Assembly (NCBI GenBank): GCA_964388945.1
Contig: CAYMCM010000061.1
Coordinates: forward strand, 1-13,670
DNA from: Roseburia_D sp964388945
GTDB lineage: Bacteria > Bacillota > Clostridia > Lachnospirales > Lachnospiraceae
Reading direction: 5' to 3'
Length of the DNA: 13,670 nucleotides
Positions 7,179 to 13,640 of this stretch are shown here, piece by piece (position 1 is the first letter of the stretch; every line of letters starts with the position of its first letter). The translations under genes and the position numbers were made by a program. The notes under the pieces are model-generated. The model was not told the origin of the DNA. It saw nothing but the letters and a program-made list of their open reading frames with translations, and ran no database searches.

Positions 7179-7708
7179 AATTTTATATTTCCCTTCAATG
7201 TTTGAATAAAAATCTGTTTTTCTGCAATGTTGCCTTCTATATTCATAATGTCACCTGTTTTATTGAATTCCTCAGGCTTTTGCAGCCTCTTTTTATCCAT
7301 ATTTAATTTTGATGCAAGGTGACTTGCAATTATTGCCGGATTATTCGCTTTAAAATAATTAGTCCTCTTTGGATCTAACATATTCTGCGGCAACGTTGTT
7401 TCATCCAGATACACAGGAATCACATGTCCATCATCACCGTGTTTTGCAAATGCAATGCTTGCCTCTTCCATCGGTACAGATTTGGTAATATAGTGCGCTG
7501 AAACAAATAAAGCTGCATAATCTGCCCTTAAGCCAAAAATATCATAAAAAGCCTCTCTCTGATTTTTTCCACTAAGAAATGTCTGTCCTTCTGGTGATGG
7601 TGAAAAAAATACATTCCATTTTTCTGCAATTAAATAGTGATATACTTTTTCGACTAAATCTTGATCTTCTGTAGCAAAAGATAATGCTATATCATATCTT
7701 CCATTCAT
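7175..7708 (-). CDS. TIR-domain protein (module gene 1, likely effector)
   Basis: Residues 4-~135 are a TIR domain of the bacterial type: YDIALSFATEDQDLVEKVYHYL at the start, a FYDIFGLRADYAALFVSAHYI central strand, and VIPVYLDETTLP after it. TIR domains of this type commonly hydrolyse NAD+ or make cyclic ADP-ribose signals in anti-phage systems. Glu82 in the KSVPMEEASIA segment aligns with the catalytic glutamate of the family (pattern K-L-W-T-x-x-E), but the usual Trp is Val78. Residues ~136-155 are a charged linker, and the tail (160-177, N-I-A-E-K-Q-I-F-I-Q-T-L-K-G-N-I-K-L) matches the N-terminus of the next protein. It is first in the operon, with AAGGGG ~8 nt before the ATG and a promoter upstream. 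The architecture of effector domain plus C-terminal short motif mirrors fungal and bacterial amyloid-signalling effectors. TIR identity is firm; enzyme activity is untested. Confidence 0.9.
   Translation of the reverse strand: MNGRYDIALSFATEDQDLVEKVYHYLIAEKWNVFFSPSPEGQTFLSGKNQREAFYDIFGLRADYAALFVSAHYITKSVPMEEASIAFAKHGDDGHVIPVYLDETTLPQNMLDPKRTNYFKANNPAIIASHLASKLNMDKKRLQKPEEFNKTGDIMNIEGNIAEKQIFIQTLKGNIKL
7178..7231 (-). other. Putative signalling motif, effector copy (residues 160-177 of the TIR protein)
   Basis: The last 18 residues of the TIR protein, N-I-A-E-K-Q-I-F-I-Q-T-L-K-G-N-I-K-L, preceded by GDIMNIEG. Alternating hydrophobic and polar residues plus Q, N and G give an amyloid-prone strand-turn-strand appearance. 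It pairs with residues 44-60 of the adjacent gene product. Confidence 0.5.
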
Positions 7709-7736
7709 TGAAACACCCCTTGTTCATTTTTCTTTC

Positions 7737-7764
7737 AGTATATCTTATTTGTCACCGTATGCAA
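7737..7764 (-). promoter_or_regulatory. Predicted promoter of the TIR operon
   Basis: Minus strand: -35-like TTGCAT (7764-7759), 16-bp spacer, -10-like TATACT (7742-7737), about 30 bp before the TIR ATG. It lies between the right 20-bp repeat and the first gene, so the module carries its own promoter inside the repeats. Confidence 0.5.
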
Positions 7765-7833
7765 TATGTTGTCGATTATTTATGAAAATTTATAATTCAA
7801 CCATCTTTTTCTGTAATCTTTAATATTTTCATT

Positions 7834-7853
7834 CTCCTGCGTTCCGATGACCA
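7834..7853. repeat. 20-bp direct repeat, right copy
   Basis: Identical to 3846-3865 and in the same orientation. It lies 125 bp upstream of the TIR start. On its MCP side it runs into a hairpin: ATGAC (7847-7851) pairs with GTCAT (7867-7871), and ACC (7856-7858) with GGT (7864-7866). The left copy lacks this hairpin, so the hairpin is not part of the repeat. Confidence 0.75.
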
Positions 7854-7889
7854 GCACCGCTATGGTGTCATTTATTTTTCTCCTCAAGC

Positions 7890-7923
7890 AAAAAAGCGGC
7901 GACATCTTCTGTCTCCGCCTTTT
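7890..7923 (-). terminator. Intrinsic terminator of the MCP-PilZ gene (bidirectional in form)
   Basis: GCGG-C-GACA (7896-7904) pairs with TGTC-T-CCGC (7910-7918), one internal mismatch, 5-nt loop. The minus strand continues into six T (7895-7890) and the plus strand into CTTTT. It lies 21 bp after the receptor stop codon. Confidence 0.85.
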
Positions 7924-7943
7924 CGCAAACAAGCATTTTCCCC

Positions 7944-10043
7944 TTAACTTTCGTGATAATTCTGCTTTACATAATCACGAATTTTCTTATTATCTTCTAA
8001 CATCCGGCAGCCTACAATATACATGCCTTCATTGCCTGTAATACGAATAACATATCCCTTTAACGGCATCCCTTCTAACAGTTCAAAGCCTTTTGTTTTC
8101 ACTGTAAGTAAAGTTCCCTTCGTATTTAATATGTCTTTTTCTCTTGTCTGTATCGCATATCCGTTCGCACTGATATTAAGCATTTCGCCCTGGTAAACAC
8201 GATCCGAACCGGTCAGCATAATGTCACAGGCAGCATGCATCGGCATACGCGGATATTTTCTGCGGTTTATTACTCTCGGATTACCGAATACTGCAATCGT
8301 GTACCGTTCATTCTTATATGTGATCTTTGTATCATCCCACCCATACACACTGTTATTTACAATAATCTGCACCGTATACTTTTGTTTTCTGTCGTATTCC
8401 AGCTTTTCATTTTCGTATTTCAGTTCGTTTACCTGCAGGTTACCATTTTCATCGATTGAAGATATGATACCTTTATATTCTTTCTCCGACTGTCCTCCTG
8501 CCTCGTACACACTCAGATACATACCGGCTTTTAAATCTTCTTTGCTCATAAATCCGCCGGCACCAAGATCCTCGATCAGTTTTCCTACGATATCTTCGAT
8601 TAAAATGATGTTGGAGGATGTCTCTTCGTACTTACTTCTCATTACTTTAACGGTCTCATCTGCTACCGATATATTCTCCGTCATCATTTCCATCACTTCG
8701 CTAACCTGATTCATGTTATTTACCATGTTCTGATTCGATTCTTCCACCTCGCCCATGGCATCATTTACGACCCGGATATTTTCACCGAGTTTGATCGAGT
8801 CATCCGTGATCGAATTCACACTTTGATTTACGATCATAACATTTTCCAGATTCGTTACGATCAGCTTCAATGTTTTTGTGATCGATCTCGTCATCTTCTC
8901 ACTGGTCTGTTCCAGTTCAAGCAGGGCATCCTGGATACTTGCTGAAGACAGCTTCGTTCCTTCACTTAATTCACGGATCTCATCTGCCACAACAGCAAAG
9001 CCTTTACCCGCTTCTCCTGCTCTCGCCGCCTCAATAGACGCATTTAATGCTAAAAGATTTGTCTGACTGCTGATCTTTTCTATCGTTCCAGTCTCCTGTT
9101 TTACCATATCAAACTCACTGGTGAAGGCTTTTAAGCTTTCCTCAACCTCGGTCGACAATTCCGACATTTCATTGGTACATTTCACCACTTCAGCTAACTG
9201 CCCGGAACTGTTCTTCGCATTCTCCACCGACTGTTCCATCAGTTTGACCATTTCCTCGATCAGCGATGCAACATTCTCCACCTGTTCATTGATCTTGTCT
9301 GTTGCCTGAATAGAAGAGTTCGTCCTCTCCTGTAATATTGCATTATTCGATATCAGTGACTCCATCTTATGTACGACATCGTTCGCTCCATCCTGATTTT
9401 CATTGGCAAGCTCCCGTACCACATTTACTCCGTCTTCGATCGAACTGCTGGCTGTCTTTACTTTTTCAATACTTTTAACCACTTTGTCCAGATTCGAATG
9501 CACCGCTCCAAGCATCGCGCCATCCGACTTGGACAAATGCTGAATCGCCCAGGTATAACCGATATAGGCTAATATCAGACATCCAAACTGGATCTCATAC
9601 GATATGACATCCTCATGGGTAAGATCTGACGTCACCAGAGCCTTAATCAGCGTTGCCGCCACGATCAGCCCGTTTGCCACGCCGCATTTCACCATCAATC
9701 CGCGGTCTTTGTACAACATGAGCATACTTACAACCGGAAATATATACGCAAACGTAATGGGATCAAACCCAGTAAATACAATAAAAGCATAAAAAATAAA
9801 ATAGCCTGTTGCAATCGCATATTTGCAGTATTCCACCTCCCAGCCTTTCAACTTAATAAGAATTAATGTTCCTATGATCGGCAGCCAGCAGACCAGGTTG
9901 AGTGCAACTGTGTATCCCCCGGTTCTTGCGCCTTTCAGCCATTCAATAAAATATGCCACCGTCAATACAAAACCAATCAGCATCCATATCTGCAAAGCCT
10001 TTTTATTCGCACTGGCTTTGAAATATTTCTCATCATACTCCAT
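7944..10043 (-). CDS. Methyl-accepting chemotaxis protein with C-terminal PilZ domain
   Basis: An unusual fusion that would join chemotaxis signalling to cyclic di-GMP. Residues ~17-170 are about six closely spaced membrane helices with little outside loop, so there is no classical periplasmic sensor and no clear HAMP domain. Residues ~185-490 are the helical signalling domain; the conserved hairpin tip is at ~326-358 (QTNLLALNASIEAARAGEAG, then GFAVVADEIRELSE), which contacts CheA/CheW. Residues ~497-590 resemble the PilZN/YcgR-N beta domain (MSKEDLKAGMYLSV). The PilZ domain follows with R594-R595-x-x-x-R599 and N623-x-S-x-x-G628, the c-di-GMP-binding residues, all present. Length of 699 reflects the extra ~200 residues. 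GAGGG precedes the ATG, and TATAAT (10083-10078) lies upstream. A terminator follows, so it is monocistronic. The ligand sensed by the membrane part is unknown. Confidence 0.92.
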   Translation of the reverse strand: MEYDEKYFKASANKKALQIWMLIGFVLTVAYFIEWLKGARTGGYTVALNLVCWLPIIGTLILIKLKGWEVEYCKYAIATGYFIFYAFIVFTGFDPITFAYIFPVVSMLMLYKDRGLMVKCGVANGLIVAATLIKALVTSDLTHEDVISYEIQFGCLILAYIGYTWAIQHLSKSDGAMLGAVHSNLDKVVKSIEKVKTASSSIEDGVNVVRELANENQDGANDVVHKMESLISNNAILQERTNSSIQATDKINEQVENVASLIEEMVKLMEQSVENAKNSSGQLAEVVKCTNEMSELSTEVEESLKAFTSEFDMVKQETGTIEKISSQTNLLALNASIEAARAGEAGKGFAVVADEIRELSEGTKLSSASIQDALLELEQTSEKMTRSITKTLKLIVTNLENVMIVNQSVNSITDDSIKLGENIRVVNDAMGEVEESNQNMVNNMNQVSEVMEMMTENISVADETVKVMRSKYEETSSNIILIEDIVGKLIEDLGAGGFMSKEDLKAGMYLSVYEAGGQSEKEYKGIISSIDENGNLQVNELKYENEKLEYDRKQKYTVQIIVNNSVYGWDDTKITYKNERYTIAVFGNPRVINRRKYPRMPMHAACDIMLTGSDRVYQGEMLNISANGYAIQTREKDILNTKGTLLTVKTKGFELLEGMPLKGYVIRITGNEGMYIVGCRMLEDNKKIRDYVKQNYHES

Positions 10044-10149
10044 AACTTTCCCTCTTTTCTTAAAATATTATGTATACATTATAGCGCATTCACCTCTAAT
10101 CCACCAGAAATATTTCGTTTTCGACAAGAAATTTTCGAAAAAAATCACC

Positions 10150-10794
10150 TTATGTGTGAATTTTCCCATCCGGACTGATCGTTACAATCTGCACCGGAAC
10201 ATTCTTCCCACTTTTTTCGACGGCGGTATTCACTGCATAACTTAATCCTCCACAGCATGGAACCGTCATCCGCGTAACGATAATGGAACGGATGTCGTTG
10301 CACTTAAGGATCTGGGTCAGCTTCTTTGCATAGTCCACGGCATCCAGCTTCGGACAACCGATCAGCGTAACCCTGCCTTGCATAAAGTCCTCGTGAAAGC
10401 TGCCGCAGGCATACGCCGTGCAGTCCGCAGCGATCAGCAGATCTGCACCGTCAAAATATGTGGCAGTAAGCGGCAGTAACTTGATCTGCACCGGAAAATT
10501 GGTCAACCGACTGGGAATATGGCTTTCCTGCTCACAGTCTGGCTTACTTTCCTCTTTCTCCCGCTTCGCCGCCAGCACTGCTGCTTCGTTGTATTCCGGA
10601 GCCTCCCGTTCCTCAAAAGAAATCGCCTTTCTCGGACAGGCAGGCAGACAATCGCCCAGACCATCGCAATAGTCCTCTCTGAGCAGCTTCGCCTTGCCTT
10701 CCACAATGCCAATGGCACCTTCATGACAGGCATCTGCACACAGTCCACAGCCGTTGCATTTTTCTTCCTTAATCGTAATAATTTTTCGAATCAT
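10150..10794 (-). CDS. Ferredoxin-like 4Fe-4S protein with cysteine-rich C-terminal domain
   Basis: Residues 1-60 are a ferredoxin module. Cluster one is C13-x2-C16-x2-C19-x3-C23. The second site is C43-x5-C49-x3-C53-P, the CDGLGDC variant spacing. The C-terminal domain (about 95-214) has further cysteines in conserved-looking contexts (ADCTAYACG, LIGCPKLD, VPCCGGL) and probably forms another metal or redox site. Similar proteins are often found beside Crp/Fnr regulators and hybrid-cluster (hcp) genes in clostridia; no hcp is present here. The gene follows the Crp/Fnr regulator on the same strand, separated by a terminator, with GGAGG ~8 nt before its ATG and its own likely promoter. An electron-transfer or nitrosative/oxidative-stress role is plausible; the exact reaction is unknown. 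Confidence 0.82.
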   Translation of the reverse strand: MIRKIITIKEEKCNGCGLCADACHEGAIGIVEGKAKLLREDYCDGLGDCLPACPRKAISFEEREAPEYNEAAVLAAKREKEESKPDCEQESHIPSRLTNFPVQIKLLPLTATYFDGADLLIAADCTAYACGSFHEDFMQGRVTLIGCPKLDAVDYAKKLTQILKCNDIRSIIVTRMTVPCCGGLSYAVNTAVEKSGKNVPVQIVTISPDGKIHT

Positions 10795-10826
10795 ATCAAA
10801 TCCTCCAATTTTATTTTTCTAAGGCG

Positions 10827-10872
10827 ATTATAAAAAAAGAAACCCCTGACTGATGTTGCAACTATCACATCA
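10827..10872 (-). promoter_or_regulatory. Possible Crp/Fnr-type dyad and promoter of the ferredoxin-like gene
   Basis: The minus strand has a perfect TATAAT (10832-10827) at the end of a T-tract but no good -35. The dyad TGATGT-N10-ACATCA spans 10851-10872, centred at 10861.5. If transcription starts near 10820, the centre is about -41.5, the class II position for Crp/Fnr activators. The same dyad is the core of the terminator stem, so the resemblance may be incidental. Confidence 0.35.
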
Positions 10873-10878
10873 GCAGGG
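10844..10878 (-). terminator. Intrinsic terminator after the Crp/Fnr gene
   Basis: Minus strand: CCCTGCTGATGT (10878-10867) pairs with ACATCAGTCAGGG (10856-10844) with one bulged A, about 10-nt loop, then a T-rich tract (GTTTCTTTTTTT). The plus strand also ends in a T-run. It lies just after the regulator stop and before the ferredoxin-like gene. Confidence 0.85.
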
Positions 10879-10886
10879 ATTTTTCA

Positions 10887-11543
10887 TTATAGAATGCGGA
10901 AACAGTTCCTGTCATAATCGATCAATCCATCCTCTTTCATTTTTACCAGTTCTCTTGTCAGCGCACTGCGGTCTGCGCAAAGATAGTCTGCCAGTTCCAC
11001 TCTGCCGAGCGGAATTTCAAAATAGCGCGCCCTCTGCACCTGCGCCTGTATGGAAAGATATGCTAACAGCTTTTCCCGAATGGTTCTTTTGGAAACCACC
11101 TCCACTTTTCGCATCAGATCGCGATTTTTGTCTGCGATAATGTGTACCATGTTTTCAATCAGCCGGTGGTGGAACTCACATGCCATCGTACAACTGTTCA
11201 TTACCCGGCGGAAGGGAATAAAGAGGATCTTCGCATCTGCTGAAACAAGAAAAGTCACAACGGACAGATTGTCCTCTCCGCAGGCAAATGTTTCACCAAA
11301 TATCTCATCTTTTACCATCCGGATCAGCATGGTCTTATTCCCCCAGAGATCTTCCTTGACCATATCCACACTCCCGGATAAGATTAACCCAATATGCTTG
11401 ATATTTTCTGCCTCAAACGCAACGACCTCTCCCTTTTTGAACATAGCGGCATGATACCCGATACATTCAAAAAGTGCCGCCCGATCCTCTGGCGCAATTT
11501 TGTCAAACAATGGAGACTTTACCTCTCTTAAAAAGTCCTGCAT
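10887..11543 (-). CDS. Crp/Fnr-family transcriptional regulator
   Basis: Residues ~12-125 are the cyclic-nucleotide-binding-like beta-barrel (KKGEVVAFEAENIKHIGLIL, then SGSVDMVKEDLWGNK and DEIFGETFA). A long dimer helix follows at ~125-150, and a winged helix-turn-helix at ~181-211 (RVELADYLCADRSALTRELVKMKEDGLI). It lacks the clear four-cysteine N-terminal cluster of E. coli Fnr; several scattered Cys exist (27, 88, 118, 122, 189, 214), so redox sensing is possible but unproven. The ATG at 11543 was chosen because GGAGGG lies 7 nt upstream; the upstream in-frame ATGs at 11558 and 11570 have no ribosome site. Proteins of this type in clostridia regulate adjacent ferredoxin or hcp genes. Confidence 0.9.
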   Translation of the reverse strand: MQDFLREVKSPLFDKIAPEDRAALFECIGYHAAMFKKGEVVAFEAENIKHIGLILSGSVDMVKEDLWGNKTMLIRMVKDEIFGETFACGEDNLSVVTFLVSADAKILFIPFRRVMNSCTMACEFHHRLIENMVHIIADKNRDLMRKVEVVSKRTIREKLLAYLSIQAQVQRARYFEIPLGRVELADYLCADRSALTRELVKMKEDGLIDYDRNCFRIL

Positions 11544-11608
11544 ACATCTTCCCTCCATGAAAAGCCGCATGAAACAGTTATATCTTATATGGCTTTTCCC
11601 CTATTATA

Positions 11609-11638
11609 TATATATATATTTGTCGCATTAACAGTCAA
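11609..11638 (-). promoter_or_regulatory. Predicted promoter of the Crp/Fnr gene
   Basis: Minus strand: TTGACT (11638-11633), 18-bp spacer, TATATA (11614-11609). The region is an alternating TA tract (about 11604-11619), so the exact -10 is uncertain. A loose dyad TTGTC/GACAA-like text overlaps the -35 and might be an autoregulatory site. Confidence 0.45.
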
Positions 11639-11648
11639 TTATTCCGCC

Positions 11649-11675
11649 TTTACACCCGAAAAAAAGTGATATAAT
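11649..11675 (+). promoter_or_regulatory. Predicted promoter of the DUF1275 gene
   Basis: TTTACA (11649-11654), short 15-bp spacer, TATAAT (11670-11675), about 40 bp before the ATG. The -10 is perfect; the spacer is shorter than ideal. Confidence 0.45.
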
Positions 11676-11714
11676 AAATCTGTTTTTGTACCGAAACAAA
11701 GAAAGGAAGAAATT

Positions 11715-12413
11715 ATGGATACCGAACTAAAACAAGAAACCCTGCTGCACTATACCATGTCCTTTATTGGAGGCATCTTTGCTATATACTCACTATTAGA
11801 ACGCGCCAATGTATTTGGCTCTGCCGAAACCAGCAACATGATCCTTCTTGTAAATGATCTGCTGCACTGGGATTCTTTTCACATTTTAATAAGATTTTTA
11901 AGCCTTTTCGTCTATGCTCTTGGCATTATTACCACTCTGTGGATGGCAAAGTATCACCCTGATATTCAAAAAAGAGTCTGCATGATCATTGATTGTTTTG
12001 CTGCACTGATCCTGGGTTTCCTTCCGAAAAATGTTCACCCCGTCATCGCTTTATATCCGGTTGCATTTGCCATGTCAATCCAATGGTGCACTTTTCGCGG
12101 CATTCGTGAAAATCCCAGTGCAACTACCTTTTCTACCGGTAATTTCCGTCAGCTTGTGACCACAATCTTTAACTTTATTACAGAAAGAAAACCAGAATAC
12201 CTGCCTCGTATCCGCTTCTATACATTTACAATGTTATCTTTCCACGCAGGTGTTGCGACCATTTACATCATCTGGTCTTACCTTCCTCATCAGAGTATCT
12301 GGATCGTATTCATTCCGCTTGCATTTGCTTTCATTCAGGAAATTCTGATCACTGCCCAAAAAAACATACAGCCCGAACTATTATCCCAAAGTTCCGGATG
12401 CGAAGAAGTCTGA
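11715..12413 (+). CDS. DUF1275/YoaK-family membrane protein
   Basis: An integral membrane protein with about six hydrophobic segments. The family pattern is visible: GGIFAIYSLLERANVFGSAETSNMILL at residues 19-45 corresponds to the conserved G-G-x-x-D-x-x-x-x-l...f-x-s-x-q-T-G-N motif, and SIQWCTFR...TTFSTGNFRQL at ~121-147 to the second conserved T-G-N motif. The function of the YoaK/DUF1275 family is unknown; distant transporter-like roles are suggested but unproven. Length of 232 is normal. AAAGGAAG lies ~6 nt before the ATG. It is transcribed divergently from the Crp/Fnr gene. No clear terminator stem follows, only a T-run near 12479-12486. Confidence 0.85.
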   Translation: MDTELKQETLLHYTMSFIGGIFAIYSLLERANVFGSAETSNMILLVNDLLHWDSFHILIRFLSLFVYALGIITTLWMAKYHPDIQKRVCMIIDCFAALILGFLPKNVHPVIALYPVAFAMSIQWCTFRGIRENPSATTFSTGNFRQLVTTIFNFITERKPEYLPRIRFYTFTMLSFHAGVATIYIIWSYLPHQSIWIVFIPLAFAFIQEILITAQKNIQPELLSQSSGCEEV

Positions 12414-12494
12414 GATCCGCCGTTCAAAGTCCATCAACAACGCCACACGAACTTCGTCTGTTTCCATGATCTACTACGTTTTTTTTATTTTCTT

Positions 12495-13169
12495 TTAAGT
12501 TATATGTTTACTTTTCCAATAATCTATTACTCCTGCATATTGTGCTGCGTTATTTATAATAAATGGTTTTATTCCGATTTTAAATACAATAAATTGCTTC
12601 ATACTCTGTAATATATATTTACGCTTCTCTTTGATATCCTGATATAAGGTATCAGCTAACTTTTGTATATTTTTATTGAATTGATGTTTTTCCATCAAAT
12701 TATTAGAAGCACTATTTTTTCGAAATACTATTTTTCCACTAATTTTTGCTCCTGAATACGCCAAAAGCCGATTCAATATTTTTGCAGTAACCGTACCACC
12801 ATAATTCTCATAAGTAGCCACACTGATTGCATACTTTCCATGAAGTAATTGCTCCATAACAAAATGTCCTCGGTCTATGATTGTTTTCATCTGTGCTGAT
12901 ACATTACCGGCATAGGTTGGCGAACCCAAAATAATACCATCCGCACTTGCAATCTCAGATGAAAGGGCTTCCACATCATCCTTATATATACATTTTCCAA
13001 TTCTGTAACAAGTACCACATCCCACGCAGTAATTTAATGACAAATCGGCTGCATGGATAAACTGCGCATCTACATCATCATATTTTTTCAGTTCTTGGAA
13101 GAATTCATGTAAAATCAATGCAGTAGAACCATTTTTTCTATGACTGCCATTTATAATAATTATTTTCAT
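12495..13169 (-). CDS. Flavodoxin-fold NAD(P)H/FMN oxidoreductase, iron-sulfur flavoprotein-like
   Basis: Flavodoxin-like fold: MKIIIINGSHRKNGSTALIL at the start is the FMN-phosphate loop, and SPTYAGNVSAQMKTIIDR at ~83-100 contacts the isoalloxazine ring. Between them is C48-x2-C51-x2-C54-x5-C60, close to the compact cysteine motif of iron-sulfur flavoproteins, so a 4Fe-4S cluster next to FMN is likely. The C-terminal ~60 residues extend past the core. The ATG at 13169 was chosen: GAGGA lies ~9 nt upstream and the fold begins there, whereas a 41-residue extension to 13292 would run through the intergenic promoter region and into the neighbour's start. It is divergent from an HxlR regulator, the common layout for a stress-induced reductase and its repressor. 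Substrate unknown. Confidence 0.88.
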   Translation of the reverse strand: MKIIIINGSHRKNGSTALILHEFFQELKKYDDVDAQFIHAADLSLNYCVGCGTCYRIGKCIYKDDVEALSSEIASADGIILGSPTYAGNVSAQMKTIIDRGHFVMEQLLHGKYAISVATYENYGGTVTAKILNRLLAYSGAKISGKIVFRKNSASNNLMEKHQFNKNIQKLADTLYQDIKEKRKYILQSMKQFIVFKIGIKPFIINNAAQYAGVIDYWKSKHIT

Positions 13170-13224
13170 AAACACATTCCTCAATTTTTTGTATAATATA
13201 TTTACTATATTATTCATGTATACT

Positions 13225-13256
13225 ATACTTGAAAAGTATGCACTTTTTTGTAAGAT
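13225..13256 (+). promoter_or_regulatory. HxlR promoter with dyad operator over the -35
   Basis: TTGAAA (13229-13234), 16-bp spacer, TAAGAT (13251-13256). A perfect dyad ATACTT-GAA-AAGTAT (13225-13239) covers the -35. An extra ATACT half-site lies just upstream (13220-13224). HxlR/DUF24 regulators such as YodB bind TACT-spaced-AGTA dyads in such divergent regions, so autorepression and control of the flavoprotein gene are likely. Confidence 0.55.
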
Positions 13257-13280
13257 ACTATCTAAAAGGAGAGTGAAAGA

Positions 13281-13640
13281 ATGGAAAAGCAATTCTGTTA
13301 TCTGAACGATTTTGGATATGAGAAATTCGAAAAAGTTGTCAATATGATCGGTGGCAAATGGAAATTACGCATAATCTATGTATTGGCATTAAATGAAATA
13401 TTACGATATGGAGAATTAAAACGAATACTTTCACCTATTACCCACAAAATGTTGACCGCACAATTAAAGGAACTCGAAAAAGACGGACTTGTTAATCGTA
13501 AAGAATACCAGCAAGTCCCTCCAAAAGTAGAATACTCCTTGACACAAATGGGAAAAGATTTAGAACCTGTAGTGAAAGAACTCTATACATGGATTACAAA
13601 ATATAACATTACTGCAGAGACTATGAAGAAAAGTCTGTAA
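13281..13640 (+). CDS. HxlR/DUF24-family winged-helix regulator with Cys6
   Basis: A 119-residue MarR-related winged-helix protein. Typical family text is present: IGGKWKLRIIYVLALNEILRYGELKRIL at ~23-50, the recognition helix around ITHKMLTAQLKELEKDGLV (~53-71), and the wing QVPPKVEYSLTQMG. Cysteine 6 precedes the domain (MEKQFC); in B. subtilis YodB the equivalent Cys6 senses quinones and diamide. That this protein is redox- or electrophile-responsive is inferred from the cysteine and from the divergent reductase. AAGGAGAG lies ~9 nt before the ATG. Confidence 0.92.
   Translation: MEKQFCYLNDFGYEKFEKVVNMIGGKWKLRIIYVLALNEILRYGELKRILSPITHKMLTAQLKELEKDGLVNRKEYQQVPPKVEYSLTQMGKDLEPVVKELYTWITKYNITAETMKKSL

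Noticed and set aside
3846..7853. Integrase, transposase or inverted terminal repeats for the bracketed cassette
   Set aside because: None of the coding regions resembles a recombinase, and the bracketing repeats are direct, not inverted.
11604..11619. Alternating TA tract
   Set aside because: Simple low-complexity sequence inside a divergent promoter region, sufficiently explained by -10 elements.
12381..12467. Small minus-strand ORF of 28 residues (METDEVRVALL...)
   Set aside because: No ribosome site, and it overlaps the 3' end of the DUF1275 gene in antisense.
13170..13292. 41-residue N-terminal extension of the flavoprotein
   Set aside because: It would run across the divergent promoter and into the HxlR start, it lacks family similarity, and a good ribosome site precedes the internal ATG.
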